DNA of 64,000 bases, taken from Amoebophrya sp. A120 (taxonomy: Eukaryota > Sar > Dinophyceae > Syndiniales > Amoebophryaceae). The translations under genes were made by a program, and so were the position numbers. Each line of letters starts with the position of its first letter. Positions within the stretch are counted from its first letter, which is position 1. This document shows, piece by piece, positions 30,001 to 42,025 of the stretch. The notes under the pieces were generated by a model that saw nothing but the letters and a program-made list of their open reading frames with translations, made no database searches and was not told the DNA's origin. The stretch covers positions 1,253,560 to 1,317,559 of the forward strand of contig CAJINV010000003.1 of assembly GCA_905178155.1 (NCBI GenBank), read 5' to 3'.

Positions 30001-33000
30001 GCGCCACACCGAACACGGACAGCGAGCTTCCCATCCGGTGGAAGGACCGCACGGAGAGGGAGGAAGCTAACCCGATGAAGTCCAGGATCGACATGGAACT
30101 CCCCAGCCGGCAGATGCCGAAGATCGAGGCGGTGCTGCCGAGTCGCATCATGGTACGCACGGACATCGCGGACCCCATGTGGAAGACATCCAGCACGGAC
30201 ATCTGCGAGCCGAACCGCACCATGCCGTAGAGCGACAAAGTCGACCCAAACCGCATCATGCTGCGCAGCGAAAACGACGACCCGAGGGAGAAGGTGTCCA
30301 GCAGCGAGACGCTGGAGCCGTACCGCATCACCCCGAATACGGAAATGCTGGAGCCCATCCGCGCGAACGATCTTAGCGAGATCGCGGACCCGACGCTGAT
30401 GAAATCGAGCACGGACAGCGCGGACCCGACGAAGCTCAACCCGTACACGGAGTAACTGGACCCTAATCGGCAGGCGGACCGGAGGGACAACGCGGATCCG
30501 ATGGTGAAGAAGTCCAGCAGAGACACCTGCGAGCCGATCTTCGCAACCCCGTAGGTCGAAACCGAGGAGCCAAGCCGGACGAAGCTACGGATACTGAACG
30601 TGGACCCGAGTCCCTGGAAGTCCAGCACGGAAACGCCGCTTCCAAGTTTCAGCATGCAGTACACCGACAGCGCGGACCCGAACCGCGTGAAGCTCCGTAG
30701 ACTCATGGTGCTGCCGACGCTGACGAAATCTAGGATGGAGCAACTGCTCCCCAATTTCGCGATGCCGTACACGGAGAGCGAACTGCCCATGCGGATGAAG
30801 TTCCGCAGCGACAACGCGGAACCAACCTGCACCATGTCGAGAACCGAGATGCTGGAATTCAGGTTCACCATACCGTAAACCGACAACGAACTCCCGATGC
30901 GCAGGTAACTCCGGATGCTCATGCTGCTACCTAGTTGAAAGTAATCCAGCACGGAGCAGCTGCTCCCGAGCGTGAGCAGGCCGTAGGTGCTCATCGCGGA
31001 ACCGAGCCGCGAGAAACCGCGCGTGGACAGACTGGAACCGCAGCTGACGAAGTCCAGAATGGAGAAGCAGGACCCGATCCGGGTCATGCCGTACACGGAG
31101 AAGCCGGAGCCGAACCGGTGGAAGCCGCGGAGGGAGAGAGAACTACCAAAATTCACGTAGTCCAAAATCGACACGTTGGATCCCAACCTTGCCATCCCGT
31201 ACACGGACAACGACGACCCGAGGCGGCACATACTGCGGCAACTCAAACTGGACCCGAAGTTGACAAAGTCGACTAAAGATAAAACCGACCCGAGTCGGCA
31301 CAGTCCCATGGCGGAGATCGTAGATCCTAACCGGAGGAAACTTCGTAACGACAGGTCGGACCCGAAGTGCACGTAGTCCAGAACCGATAAAGCGGACCCG
31401 AGTCTCGTGGTTCCGTACACGGAAATGCTGCTCGACAATCGGCTGTACGACCGGAGGGACAAACTCGATCCTAGAGAAACGTAGTCCAGCACGGACACGG
31501 ACGAGGCCATTCTCGCGATGCCGTAGATACTGCAAGAACTTCCGCACCGCACGAAACTCCGGATGGACAGCGAGGAACACAAATTCAACGCGCCGTAGGC
31601 GGAGAGACTGGATCCGAAGTACACGTAGGAACGCAGGGACAGGGAACTGCCCGCGAACACGTAGTCCAGCACGGAGAGGGAAGAACCTAATTTCACGTAC
31701 CCGTAGACGGAGAACGTCGAGCCTAACCTCGTGTAGCTGCGCATGGACAGGGAGGAACCCAGGTGCAGGAAATCCAAAATCGAGAAGGCGGAACCCATGC
31801 GCGCGGTACCGTACACGGACAGGCCGGAACCCCACCTACAGAATGACTTCACGGAGCACGAAGACCCGAGACTGACGTAGTCGAGACACGACATCGCGGA
31901 CCCGAGCCGCGCGATACCGTAGATCGAGGTCGCCGACCCGGCGCGGCAGAAACTACGGACGGACAGACCAGAACCCATGCTGACAAAGTTCAGCACGGAG
32001 ATGGACGAACCGAGCAGCGTCAAACCGTAGACGGACAGGCTCTTCCCGAGTCTGCTCAACGCGCGCACCGAGGCGCAACTGCCCAGATGTACGAAGTCCA
32101 GGGTGGAGAGACTGGACCCTAATTGGCCAATCCCGTACAGCGAGAAGCTGCTTCCGAACCGCGTGAACGTGCGCATTGACAGCGCGGAGCCGATGCTGGT
32201 GTAGTCGAGGACGGACAGCGAGGACCCGAACCTGGCCAGCCCGTAGATGGACAACCCGGACCCGAGGCGCCCGAAGGAGGTCAGGGAGACCGTGGACCCC
32301 ATGTGCGCGAAGTCGAGCACGGAGAGCGCGGACCCCAGCCGGCTCATGCCGTAGACGGAGAGCGCGGATCCGTACCGGCAGAAACTACGGACGGACATCG
32401 AGGACCCGAGCGTGTAGAAGGCCAGGATCGAGACCGCGGACCCGAGGCGACTCACCCCGTACACGGACAGCTTGTGGCCGAACCGCCCGAAGCTCTTCAG
32501 CGACAGCGAACTCCCAAACATGCACCAGTCGACGATGGAGAAGGCGGAGCCCAAGCGCACGATCCCGAACACGGAGATACTGGACCCGACGCGGGTGAAG
32601 GACCGGATGGACATCGCACTGCCCAGCTCGATGTAATCCAAAACGGAGACGCTGGACCCGCACCGCGTGATCCCGTAAACGGAAAAGGCGCTTCCCATCC
32701 GCGCGAAGGACCGGAACGAGATGGAACTGCCGATGCTCACGTAGTCCAGCACGGACATGGCGGACCCGAGCAGCCCGATTCCGTACAGACTCAGCGCGGA
32801 CCCCGCCCGCACAAAGTTGCGGATACTGATGCTGGACCCGAAGGACGCGTAGTCGAGCAGCGACAACGAACTCCCCAGCATGCCGAACGAGTACAGCGAG
32901 CAGGTCGAGCCGAAACGCGCAAAACTCCGGAGGGAGAACGAACTCCCGACGGAGGCGAAGTCCGTCAGACTGAAGGAACTTCCCAGCCTACTCAGCCCGT

Positions 33001-36000
33001 ACAGCGACAAGCTGCTGCCGAGCCGCCCGTAGCTGCGCAGCGATAAGGCGGACCCGAAGGCGATGTAGTCCAGGGTACTCAAACTACTCCCTAACCGGTG
33101 CACGCCGAAGGTCGAGAGCGAGGACCCCAGCCGGAGGAAACTGCGGCACGAGAACGTGCTCGAGAGGATCACGTAGTCCAGCACCGACATGGCGGATCCT
33201 AATCTTGAAGCGCCGTACACAGACAGGGAGCTGCCCAACCGGCCGCAGTTCCGCACGGAGAGCGAGGAGCCAAAGCTGATGTAGTCCAGCACGGACACGC
33301 TGGACCCGCACTTGGTAAACCCGTACACGGACAGAGAGCTTCCCATGCGACCCAGCGTTCGCACCGACAGGGTGCTGCCCAGACTGATGAAGTCCAGCAT
33401 GGAGAGCGAGCTTCCTAGTCTGGCGAGCCCGAACACGCTCATGGCCGATCCTAGTCGCGCGAACCCGCGGCAGCTCATGCCACTTCCGAGCGAAAACATG
33501 TCCAGCAGGGATAAAGCCGATCCGCATCGCCCCTGCCCAAAAATCGACAACGCGGAACCTACGCGCGCGTAGCACCGGAGCGACAGACTGCTCCCCAAGT
33601 GGTTCGAGTCCAACACGGAGAGCTCGGCGCCTACTCGCGCCAGGTAGAAGGACGAAAAAGCCGACCCGAGCCGCGTGTAGCTCCGGATCGAGAACGCGGA
33701 ACCGAAGTTCACGAAGTCGATCACACTCATCGCGCTACCAAACCTGGCAATGCCGAACAGCGACATGGAGGATCCCAGTCGGAAGAACGACCGCATGGAC
33801 ATCCCGGACCCCAGGTGCACGAAGTCGAGAACACTCATGCTGCCGCCCAACCGGGCGCACCCGTAGAGACTCATGGTGGATCCGAGTCGGGCCAGGGACC
33901 GCAGACTGAAGCTCGACCCGCACGTGGAGAAATCCAACACGGACAGCCCGCTGCCGAACCGGCCCATCCCGTACAGACTCAGGGTACTGCCGAGCCGCAC
34001 GACGCCACGGATGGAGACGCCACTGGACAGCGAGACGAAATCCAGCACGGACAACGCACTGCCCATGCGCGCGATACCGAAGACGGAAAGCGTGCTGCCG
34101 ACCCGCATAAACTTAGACAGGGAAAAGCTCGAACCGATGGATACGCAATCCAACACGCTCATTCCACTGCCGAACCGGGTCAAGCCGTACACGGAGCAAC
34201 TGGAGCCTAATCGCGCGAAGGTGCGGCAGGAGAGCGAGCTGCCGACGGACATGGCGTCCAGCAGCGACAGGTTGGACCCCATCTGCGCCACTCCGTAGAC
34301 CGACAGCGACATGCCGAAGCGCGCGAACGACCGCACACTGCAGCTGGAACTCAGGTGCGCGAAATCCAGCACCGACAGACTGGACCCGATCAAGCCGCAC
34401 CCGTACACGGACATGGAACTGCCGAGGCGCGCGAACGATCGGAGCGACATCGAACTGCCCATGCACGCGAAGTCCAGCACGGAGAGGTTGCTGCCAAGCT
34501 TGGTGATGCCGTAGGCGGACAGACTGGACCCGAAGCGCACGCAGTTTCGCACGGACAGCGAGCTGCCGAACGACAGAAAGTCCAAGCAGGACATGGAACT
34601 GCCGAGCCGGCCAAATCCGTAGACGGACAAGGAGCTTCCCAGCCGCGTGTAGGAGCGCATGGAGCACGAACTGCCGAAGGTGACAAAGTCTAAAACCGAG
34701 ATCGCCGACCCAAGTCTCGCCACCCCGAAGACGGAGATGCTGGACCCCACGCGGCTGAAGGTGCGCACACTCATGCTGGAGCCGAAGTGGATGAAGTCCA
34801 GCACGGACAGGCTGGATCCTAACCTCGCGGCCCCGTACACGGACATGGAACTGCCGTACCGCACCAGCGCGCGCAGCGACATGCTGCTGCCCATGGTCAG
34901 GAAATCCAGCACGGAGAGCGAACTCCCGAGTCTCGACAGCCCGTAGACCGACACGGCGTGCCCGATGCGCCCAAACCGGCGGATTGAGAGCGAACTGCCG
35001 AAGTGCGCGAAGTCGAGCAGGGACACCGCGGACCCGAGCCGCGCGTACCCGTAGATACTGCAGGAGGACCCTAACCGCGCAAACGTTCGCACGGACACGC
35101 CGCTCCCGAAGCCCACGAAATCCAGTACGGAAAGCGAACTCCCGATCCGCGCGGTGCCGTACACGGAGAGCGACGACCCCAACCGCAAAAAGGACCGCAG
35201 CGAGGTGCAACTCCCAAAGTGTCCGCAGTCCAGCACGGACAGCGAGGATCCCAGCCTCGTGAACCCGTAGACGGACAGACTGCTGCCCACGCGCCCGAAC
35301 CCGCGTAAGCTCATGGAACTACCAAAGTGGCCGAAGTCTAAGAGGGACAAAGAACTGCCGATGGAGGTCATGCCGTACACGCTCATTGCACTTCCAATGC
35401 GGTGGAAGGACCGCACCGAGATCGTGCTGCCGATCGACGCGTAGTCCAGGATGGAGAACGCGGACCCGAGCGTGGCCACCCCGTACACGGACAGGGAACT
35501 CCCGATCCGGATGTAGCTCTTCAGGGACATGGAGCTGCCCATGTTGACGAAGTCCAGGATCGACATGTTGGACCCCAGTCTTGTCAGTCCGTACACGGAG
35601 AAGGTGCTGCCTAAGCGGACAAAGGACCGCAGACTCAGACTACTGCCGATGTGGGTGAAGTCCAGGATGGAGCAGGAGCTGCCGAACCGCGCCACCCCGA
35701 AGGTGGACAGCGCGCTGCCCAGGCGGACGAAGCTCGTGGTCGAGACGGACGACCCAAAGTACGCCTGCTGCCCGACGGAGAGAAAGCTCCCGATCCGGGT
35801 GTTCCCGAACACGGACACCGTGCTGCCGACCCGGAGGAAGTTCCGGATGGACACGGAGGACCCAAAATGCGCGTAGTCCAACACCGACATCAGCGACCCG
35901 ATCCGGGTCATCCCGTACACGGATATGATGCTTCCCGCGCGCAGGAACGACCGCAGACTCATGGAGGACCCGAGCAAGGAGCAATCTAGCATGGAGAGCG

Positions 36001-37330
36001 AGGACCCGATCCGGGACAGCCCGTACACGGAGCAAGAACTCGACAGTCGGACGAAACTCCTACTGGACAACGAGCTCCCAATGTTGAAGAAGTCCAGCAC
36101 GGAGAGCGAACTCCCGATCTTGCTGTAGCCGTACACGGAGCAGGTGGATCCGAGGCGCGCGAACGCGCGGCAACTGATGCTGGACCCCAGGGACACGAAG
36201 TCAAGGACGGACAAACTGCTGCCGAGGAAGCCCAGGCCGTACAGACTCATCGCGGACCCGAGCCGCAGAAAGTTCCGCACCGACATGCTGGATGAGAAGT
36301 GCGCGAAGTCCAGGATCGACAGCGTACTGCCCAGCTGGCTCAGTCCGTACACGGACATGGTCAGGCCGATCCGCGCGTAACTCCGGACGCTCAAGGCACT
36401 CCCGATGTGCACAAAGTCCAAAATCGACAGGTTGGACCCCAACCGCCCCATGCCGTAGCAACTGGCGCCGGACCCGATCCGGCAGTAGGCGCGGAGGGAG
36501 AGTGCGGAGCCCATGCTGGCGAAGTCGAGCACGGACAGGGAGGACCCGATTCGCGTCACGCCGTACACCGAGAAGCTGCTGCCCACGCGCCCGAAGGACC
36601 GCAACGAGAGCACGCTGCCGATGTAGCACACGTCCAACAAAGACAGCACGCTTCCCATGCGCAGTAACCCGTACGCGGACAGACTGCTGCCGTACCGGGC
36701 GAAGCCCCGGACGGAGATGCTGGACCCGCAGCTGATGTAGTCCAGGATACTCAGCATCGACCCCATGCGGCTCATGCCGTACATGGAAAGACTGGACCCG
36801 CACCGCTGGTACTGCCGGATGGACAAGGAACTACCCAAAGAGACGAAGTCCAGCACGGAGTGCGAGCTGCCCATGATGGCCTTGCAGAACACACTCAAGT
36901 TCCCGCCCATGCGCGTGAACGCGGTCACGGACAGCGAACTCGCCAGCTGCGTGAACCCGAGCACGGACATGCTGCTGCCGAACCGGGTCCACTGGAACAC
37001 GGACAAGTTGGACCCGCAGCGGGCGAAGTACCGCAGCGAAAAGGAGGAACTGAACGACACGAAGTTGAACACGGATAACCGGTGCCCGAACATCACGAAC
37101 TGTCGCACGCTCATCCCCGCGCCGAAGAACCCGTCGCCGAACACGGACAGGGAACTGCCTAATTTGGTCATCTGCCGCACGGACAAAGCCTCGCCGAAGG
37201 TGGTGTCCTGCGCCACGGAGAGCTTGTTCGCGACCACGGTACCCGCACTGCTGTCGGACGCCAGCTGCTCGCTCGCGATCGACGTGCGGCCCGCTAATCT
37301 CGTGTCGGACACCACGGAAAGCGTCTTCCC
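1..37330 (-). repeat. Coding 36-nt tandem repeat array with 108-nt higher-order period
   Basis: The coding strand repeats a 36-nt unit encoding x-x-LGSSLSV-x-x-x. Three unit types follow one another and give a 36-residue super-repeat: one ends LSV-Y/F-G, one ends LSI-L-D-F/Y, and one ends LSV-R-S-F/Y. The pattern is visible from about 37,330 to base 1. The first units after the N-terminal domain are irregular (KLSVTDAV, KTLSVVSD) before the regular series begins. The spacing is not perfectly constant: comparing unit starts at 7032, 13737 and 30012 shows net shifts of one to three whole codons, but the reading frame never changes. Nucleotide identity between units is modest because synonymous positions vary freely, so the repetition is clearer in the protein than in the DNA. 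Confidence 0.95.
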
Positions 37331-38691
37331 GAGGTTCACGGCGTCGGTGACGGACAATTTCGTGTGGAACAAAAGCTCCTCGTCCTGCCGAAGGGTGATG
37401 TAGTCCACCTTCGTTGACTCGCCGCCCACTTCCGTGGCCTGTTGTGGTTGTCGGTTGAGTTCGGATTTTGCATTCAATTGTTCTTAACGCAAAACAAAAG
37501 GTCGTGCTGTAAGCGCTGCGAAGCTCTGAAAAAAAATATTCTGAATTTAGTGCATGACGATACCTATGATATATTTGCAAAAAATTGTAGTTTTTTTTTG
37601 TATACCTCTTCCTCCTTCGCAATGACCAACGCCCCTCGGACCTGATCGTCCTCTGAGACGCCTGGGTTGCGGTATATGCTCCATTTTCGCACACCGTTGT
37701 AACGGAAGGCAATTTGTGGATTCTCGTTGTTTCGCGGATCGATATCGATGGGACCCAACAGCGAGATCTCACCGACCCGCGAAATCAGCACGAAGGCCTC
37801 CGTTTGTAGGAGGAAGGTGCTAAAAAAGAAAAACAGCAAGACCTGCAACAGGTTCGCAAAGAAAGAACCACCGCTGCTGCTGCCCTTCTGGGCACTTCGC
37901 GCCATGCTGGTCCGCGGAATCCGCCACCTATTCGACGTCGTCGTGATGTCGCAACATCGTTCTATACTCGTGAGAGAATAAGGAGACGACGGCGCACAAC
38001 CTTGGAGTTTTCTGTCTAGATTTTCACGGTCAACAGCTCTGGGCCCGCAAAGTGCCGGCTGCAAAGGTTGTTGTTGATGTTCCGTAGTAGATCTGCTAGT
38101 CTTGGTTTTTCTATGACTATTTTCGGACGAAGATCTGGACCTTCTTCTCCGGGTCTTCTTGTCGAAACGAAGACGAGGGCGATGGTTTTCCTTTCTAACC
38201 CAGCATCCCTCGTGCTGCCACACGGACGGGGATGCTGCTGGAAGAGACGCGGCCGCTGTTGAAAACGCATCGGCTTCCTCGTCAATAAATTGGTTGTTGA
38301 TGCTGCTCTCCTCTGGTTTATAATTTCTTCTGCTACAACTCGTCGTTGACGTCGCCGTCGCAGTAGATATCAATTCGTCCCCGCAACAGCCGAAACTGCC
38401 ATTCCCGCTGGTGCAAGACGAAGACGATTTTCTCCTCCAGAGGCTCTGGTTTGTTTTTACCGTTGATGTTGTCGCGGAAAAAGTGCACGACCCGACGCTC
38501 CCGTGTTGAACGAGATGCCTTTTCCGATATATTTTTTGCACGGAATCATCATGCTCCTGCAGATGATCCGGCACAACTTCTGAAGAAGACTGCTGGTTTA
38601 TTCTGTTCCTCCGAATGGAAAAAGAAGACGAGGAGCTGCCGCCAGCCAGGCTGACGCCCGCGCCGGCTATTCTCCCAGGTTCCGTTTCCAT
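1..38691 (-). CDS. Giant secreted or membrane-anchored 12-residue-repeat protein, C-terminus beyond window
   Basis: Exon 1 is 38691-37606 and exon 2 is 37438 to the left edge. They are joined across a 167-nt GT-AG intron (37605-37439) in phase 0. Exon 2 stays in one frame to base 2: translation at both ends gives the same repeat family and I found no in-frame stop. The window therefore holds 362 + 12,479 codons. From ATG 38691 the protein starts with about 260 Ser/Arg/Thr-rich residues. A second in-frame ATG at 37905 would instead give a classic signal peptide (basic start, hydrophobic VLLFFFFSTFLL, likely cut after TEA). A short globular part follows (FRYNGVRKWSIYRN, then GALVIAKEEE across the junction to ATEVGGESTKVDYITL), then about a thousand repeats of the type RLGSSLSVYGxx. 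The role is unknown; an extracellular beta-solenoid fibre or adhesin is an inference. I recall similar repeats in dinoflagellate predicted proteins. Confidence 0.88.
37439..37605 (-). other. Conventional GT-AG intron in the giant gene
   Basis: The donor reads GTATAC directly after the GAAGAG codons, and the acceptor ends in CCACAACAG before GCC ACG GAA. The sequence is AT-rich with poly-A and poly-T runs and contains stops in the coding frame (TCATAG soon after the donor). Phase 0 joining gives GALVIAKEEE-ATEVGGESTK, which reads as one continuous beta-rich module. It is the only intron detected in 38.7 kb of this gene. Confidence 0.85.
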
Positions 38692-41600
38692 CTAGAACGC
38701 CTGCTGCACCCCGTGTTTGTTCCAAACCAAATTTTTCCGCACCGCCATCGCGAAAACGTAGTTCTGGTGCTCCAACGACGAGGTTCTTTGTGCTTGCTTC
38801 ATCATGACGACCGAAATCTGCGCGGGTAACAAGTTTGGTAAAAATTCCGAAATAATTAGAAATTTTTTGGAACGAGAAGAAAGAAATAGCATGCAAATTA
38901 CATGTTCTGAATCGAATCTCTTGAATCCTCAAAACTCGGAAAAGTAAAAAAGATCCAAAAGAATCAACTTGGAACAATAGTAAGAAGAAAAAACTGTTGT
39001 TGAATATAGCAGACTAATAATAAAAGTGAATAGAATAGTGATAATCTTAAGGAAGTAAACTATTGAATATAAGAGTTAAACAACAAGTAAATCGTGATAA
39101 GTTTCAAATGATCAAAGAGTGTGATATCAACCTAGTTAGAATAAAAGCGAATATAAGTAAATTGTGATATTAGAATAATAAATTATCCTAAACCTCGTAT
39201 CAAATTGCGAAAAATGTAAATAAAAGAAAATAGTGAAAAAATAGGAAAAAATAGCAGTAACCTAAGTGCGTAAATAGTGATAAATTATTTTCGAGATATC
39301 CAAACTGTATGGTACCTATTAATAATCATACCCGAAAACAACTCTCTCTCTTCGAAAAAACAGAGCTAAAGTTTTTTGGGTGGCAAGAGTTTGGGGTCGT
39401 CACACGGGGTGGGGTCATGGATTTTTTGGAAAAATTTGCAAGAATGAAGATTGGAAGCACACACATGAAACTCAATGCCGTTTCGGTCAAGAAGACGCTG
39501 ATTTTTGAGATAACCGTTCATTGCAGTCTTAGTACCTATCACTTTCTCTCTCACGCAACAATCATAAGATGCACTTTTGGCCAGAAAAAATGCTCGTCTT
39601 GAAACAGAACTGAAGCTGCTCTTCCTCTTCCTGCAGACAAATGGAAAGAAGCCGAATTGTTGTACCAGCTTGAATCGTCTAAAAAACTAGGAAACAGATT
39701 GTTTTGGTCTTTGCTCTTCTTATCTGAATTGCTCATGCTGCGAGTCTCACGGAACACACAAAAAAAACCGACATTTTTCTTGACGGAAAAAATCCTTCAC
39801 TGAAGAATCCTTGCCCAGCTACTACGGCCTACGTGCTCACGGATGCTATGTACGTACGAAATATGCTAAGGACGTTACCACGTATAATTATTTTCTTCTA
39901 GTTTTACTAAGTCGTCAGCATGGTACGAGGGAGTCAATGCTCTGCGACTGTACGTGTTGGAACGATTCTGCCGTTTTTCGTCCTTCTTGCGAGCGTGATG
40001 TGGAACGAGGATGCAAAACTCGCAGTACGGTTTGAACGCTCATCACGATGCAAAAGTTGTATATCAGCCACGTTTGCAATACGAATAGATGAAGATGCAA
40101 TCTTCACGTTTGCCAAAAGCAGAAATTACGTGTCAGTACGCTGGAGCTTCTAGACGCTACGCTGATGATACAAATACGCACGTTCCTTTTTCTTTCTCTG
40201 TAGAATTCTTAGCTTTCCGAGTGGTACAACCACATACCAAGACGTCAACCTCATACTCACGTTTCTTGTTGCAGTTTCTTGTCGCGCTAGAAGCCTATGC
40301 CTTTCAGAAAAGCAGTGTTGGTGTTGCGAGAAGGATCTACAAAACAGATAGCGACAAGCACTTGCTTCTTCGCTACAGAAGCCTTCCTCCAACTATGTAT
40401 TACGTACTATCAATGTTTATATAAATATCTCACTTAAAAACCGCAAATTGATGCGCGGCACTATCGTTCTCGTGTTTGTTTGCTTGTATTCATGCGTTTA
40501 AAACTGGGAAGGCGTTTACTCATGAATCTTTTTCTAGCGCTACTTCAATCAAAGCCGTCTGCTGCGAAACATGTCGAAACAAGACGCTGCTGACTACAGT
40601 CCTAGCCTAAAATTAGGCCTGACGAAAAAATATCTTGAGGAGGATGAAGCTCGCGACTCTTTGATCGTTTTGCTTCTATCTAATTCTTTTAAGCTTTTGT
40701 CGTTTTCTACTTCACTGTAAAAGCTTCAAAGTCTAAAGCGGTTACTTTGTTTCTCTTCTTTTTACTAAATCAATAATTTGAAAAAATATGAAAATTGTAG
40801 TTAGCAAAAGTGGTCAAAGTGCATGAATATGTTGAACAACAACTGGGCCAGCAAAATAATTGCTTTGTAAAATCACTGAAGGAAGTACTTAAAAATTGAG
40901 TACTTGTAGCAGCATGAACTGCTGGCCATCAACGCATAAGATCACACCACCCTTGCGGTAGAAGATTTAACCCTGCTGGTGCCTGCAGTTACGCTTTCGC
41001 TTACGAATACGATGTGAAAATCATATCCATCAAAATTTTCGTACTAGCCTCAAAGAATGCACCTCCGAGGGAAGTGCCTCAATCAAGATCAAGCACACAA
41101 CATAAAGCACTTACTAGGTGGGTGATGGGGGTCATTCTGGATAACTTCTACGCGCAAAAAAAAGAAATATTCCAACTCCATCGCATTTCTTCTGTCTCGA
41201 AGGTCTGAGAGCAAGAATATCGTGCCTCTTGTCTTTCACACTTACGGCATAAAATAAACAGTAGCTCACATAAGCCAAACTTTCTGTCGGATCTTTAAGC
41301 GAGCTCCGTCGTCGTGCAGGTGTCAAGTAGCCTAAGCAAGGAAGATGAGTTCATTTTTGCTGCATCAGTTTTAAAAGCAACCACAGCAAAATTCTACCTT
41401 TCTTAAATTCTTTTTTGGTTTTTGAAATTTGTTAAAGAAGAGTGTCGCAAAATTAGTGAAGATGCCGAAGAGAGTCTACGTACTTCAACGGAAGCCGTGA
41501 GTGTTTCTTGGTGAGCAAAATAAGAGCGAAAGCTGCTATTTGCTCCTATTCATGGATGATTCGTGCGAATCTCCAACAAATAAACCAGCAACAGATGTAT

Positions 41601-42025
41601 GTACTCTTACATTGATGCTCATCCGCCTCCTTCTGAGAGGCTAAAGCAGACCACTTGCAAGAGTGTGCATAGAAGGTGTAATCCATTTTTTCATAACTTT
41701 TCTATCATTTTCGAACTCCATTGCTGCTTCCACCGCAGTTGGAATATCTCTGGCTTTTTTTAAAGTCTTTTCTGTATCCTCAACGACGTGGAGCTTTCTC
41801 GAGTTCCATTTATTTTCCATTTCCCCGGGCCCGGACAGAAAACAAAAATAAAAATTCTGCAGACACAAAATGGAAACTCAAGTGTGAAGTTTCTATTTTT
41901 CGCACTACGAAACAGTAGAGCATAATCTAGGGATTTCCATTCTCATCAACAGCTGGCGGCCTTAGGGGCGTTACTGTTCTTCTTGACATCAATTGCATTT
42001 GCAATCTGTTGATAAACCCTGGTCG
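38692..42025. other. AT-rich spacer between the giant gene and the upstream gene
   Basis: No convincing gene is present. The longest open frames (about 97 codons at 39309-39602 and 111 at 40089-40424, both plus strand) have no recognisable domains and no repeat or splice context. Bases 38,980-39,300 are very AT-rich and contain recurring short phrases such as AATAGTGATAA and GTAAATTGTGATA. A small inverted repeat, GCCTAA-AA-TTAGGC, lies near 40,600. As both flanking genes are on the minus strand, the stretch should hold the promoter of the giant gene and the 3' end of the upstream gene, but I cannot point to a specific signal. Confidence 0.6.

Noticed and set aside
3-37078. Long plus-strand open frames across the left 37 kb with a STDxELPxR-type repeat
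   Set aside because: They are the exact antisense of the LGSSLSV coding repeats and are interrupted repeatedly by stops, whereas the minus-strand frame is open throughout. The apparent repeat is a mirror of the real one.
1-37438. CRISPR array or non-coding satellite DNA
   Set aside because: The period is exactly codon-based, variation is mostly synonymous, there are no identical repeats with unique spacers, and the frame is open over the whole length.
37564-37604. Ending the giant gene's first exon at the stop after KKKLQFFANIS
   Set aside because: The tail is translated poly-A/poly-T intron sequence directly after a good GTATAC donor. Splicing to the acceptor at 37439 continues the module in phase and leads into the repeat array.
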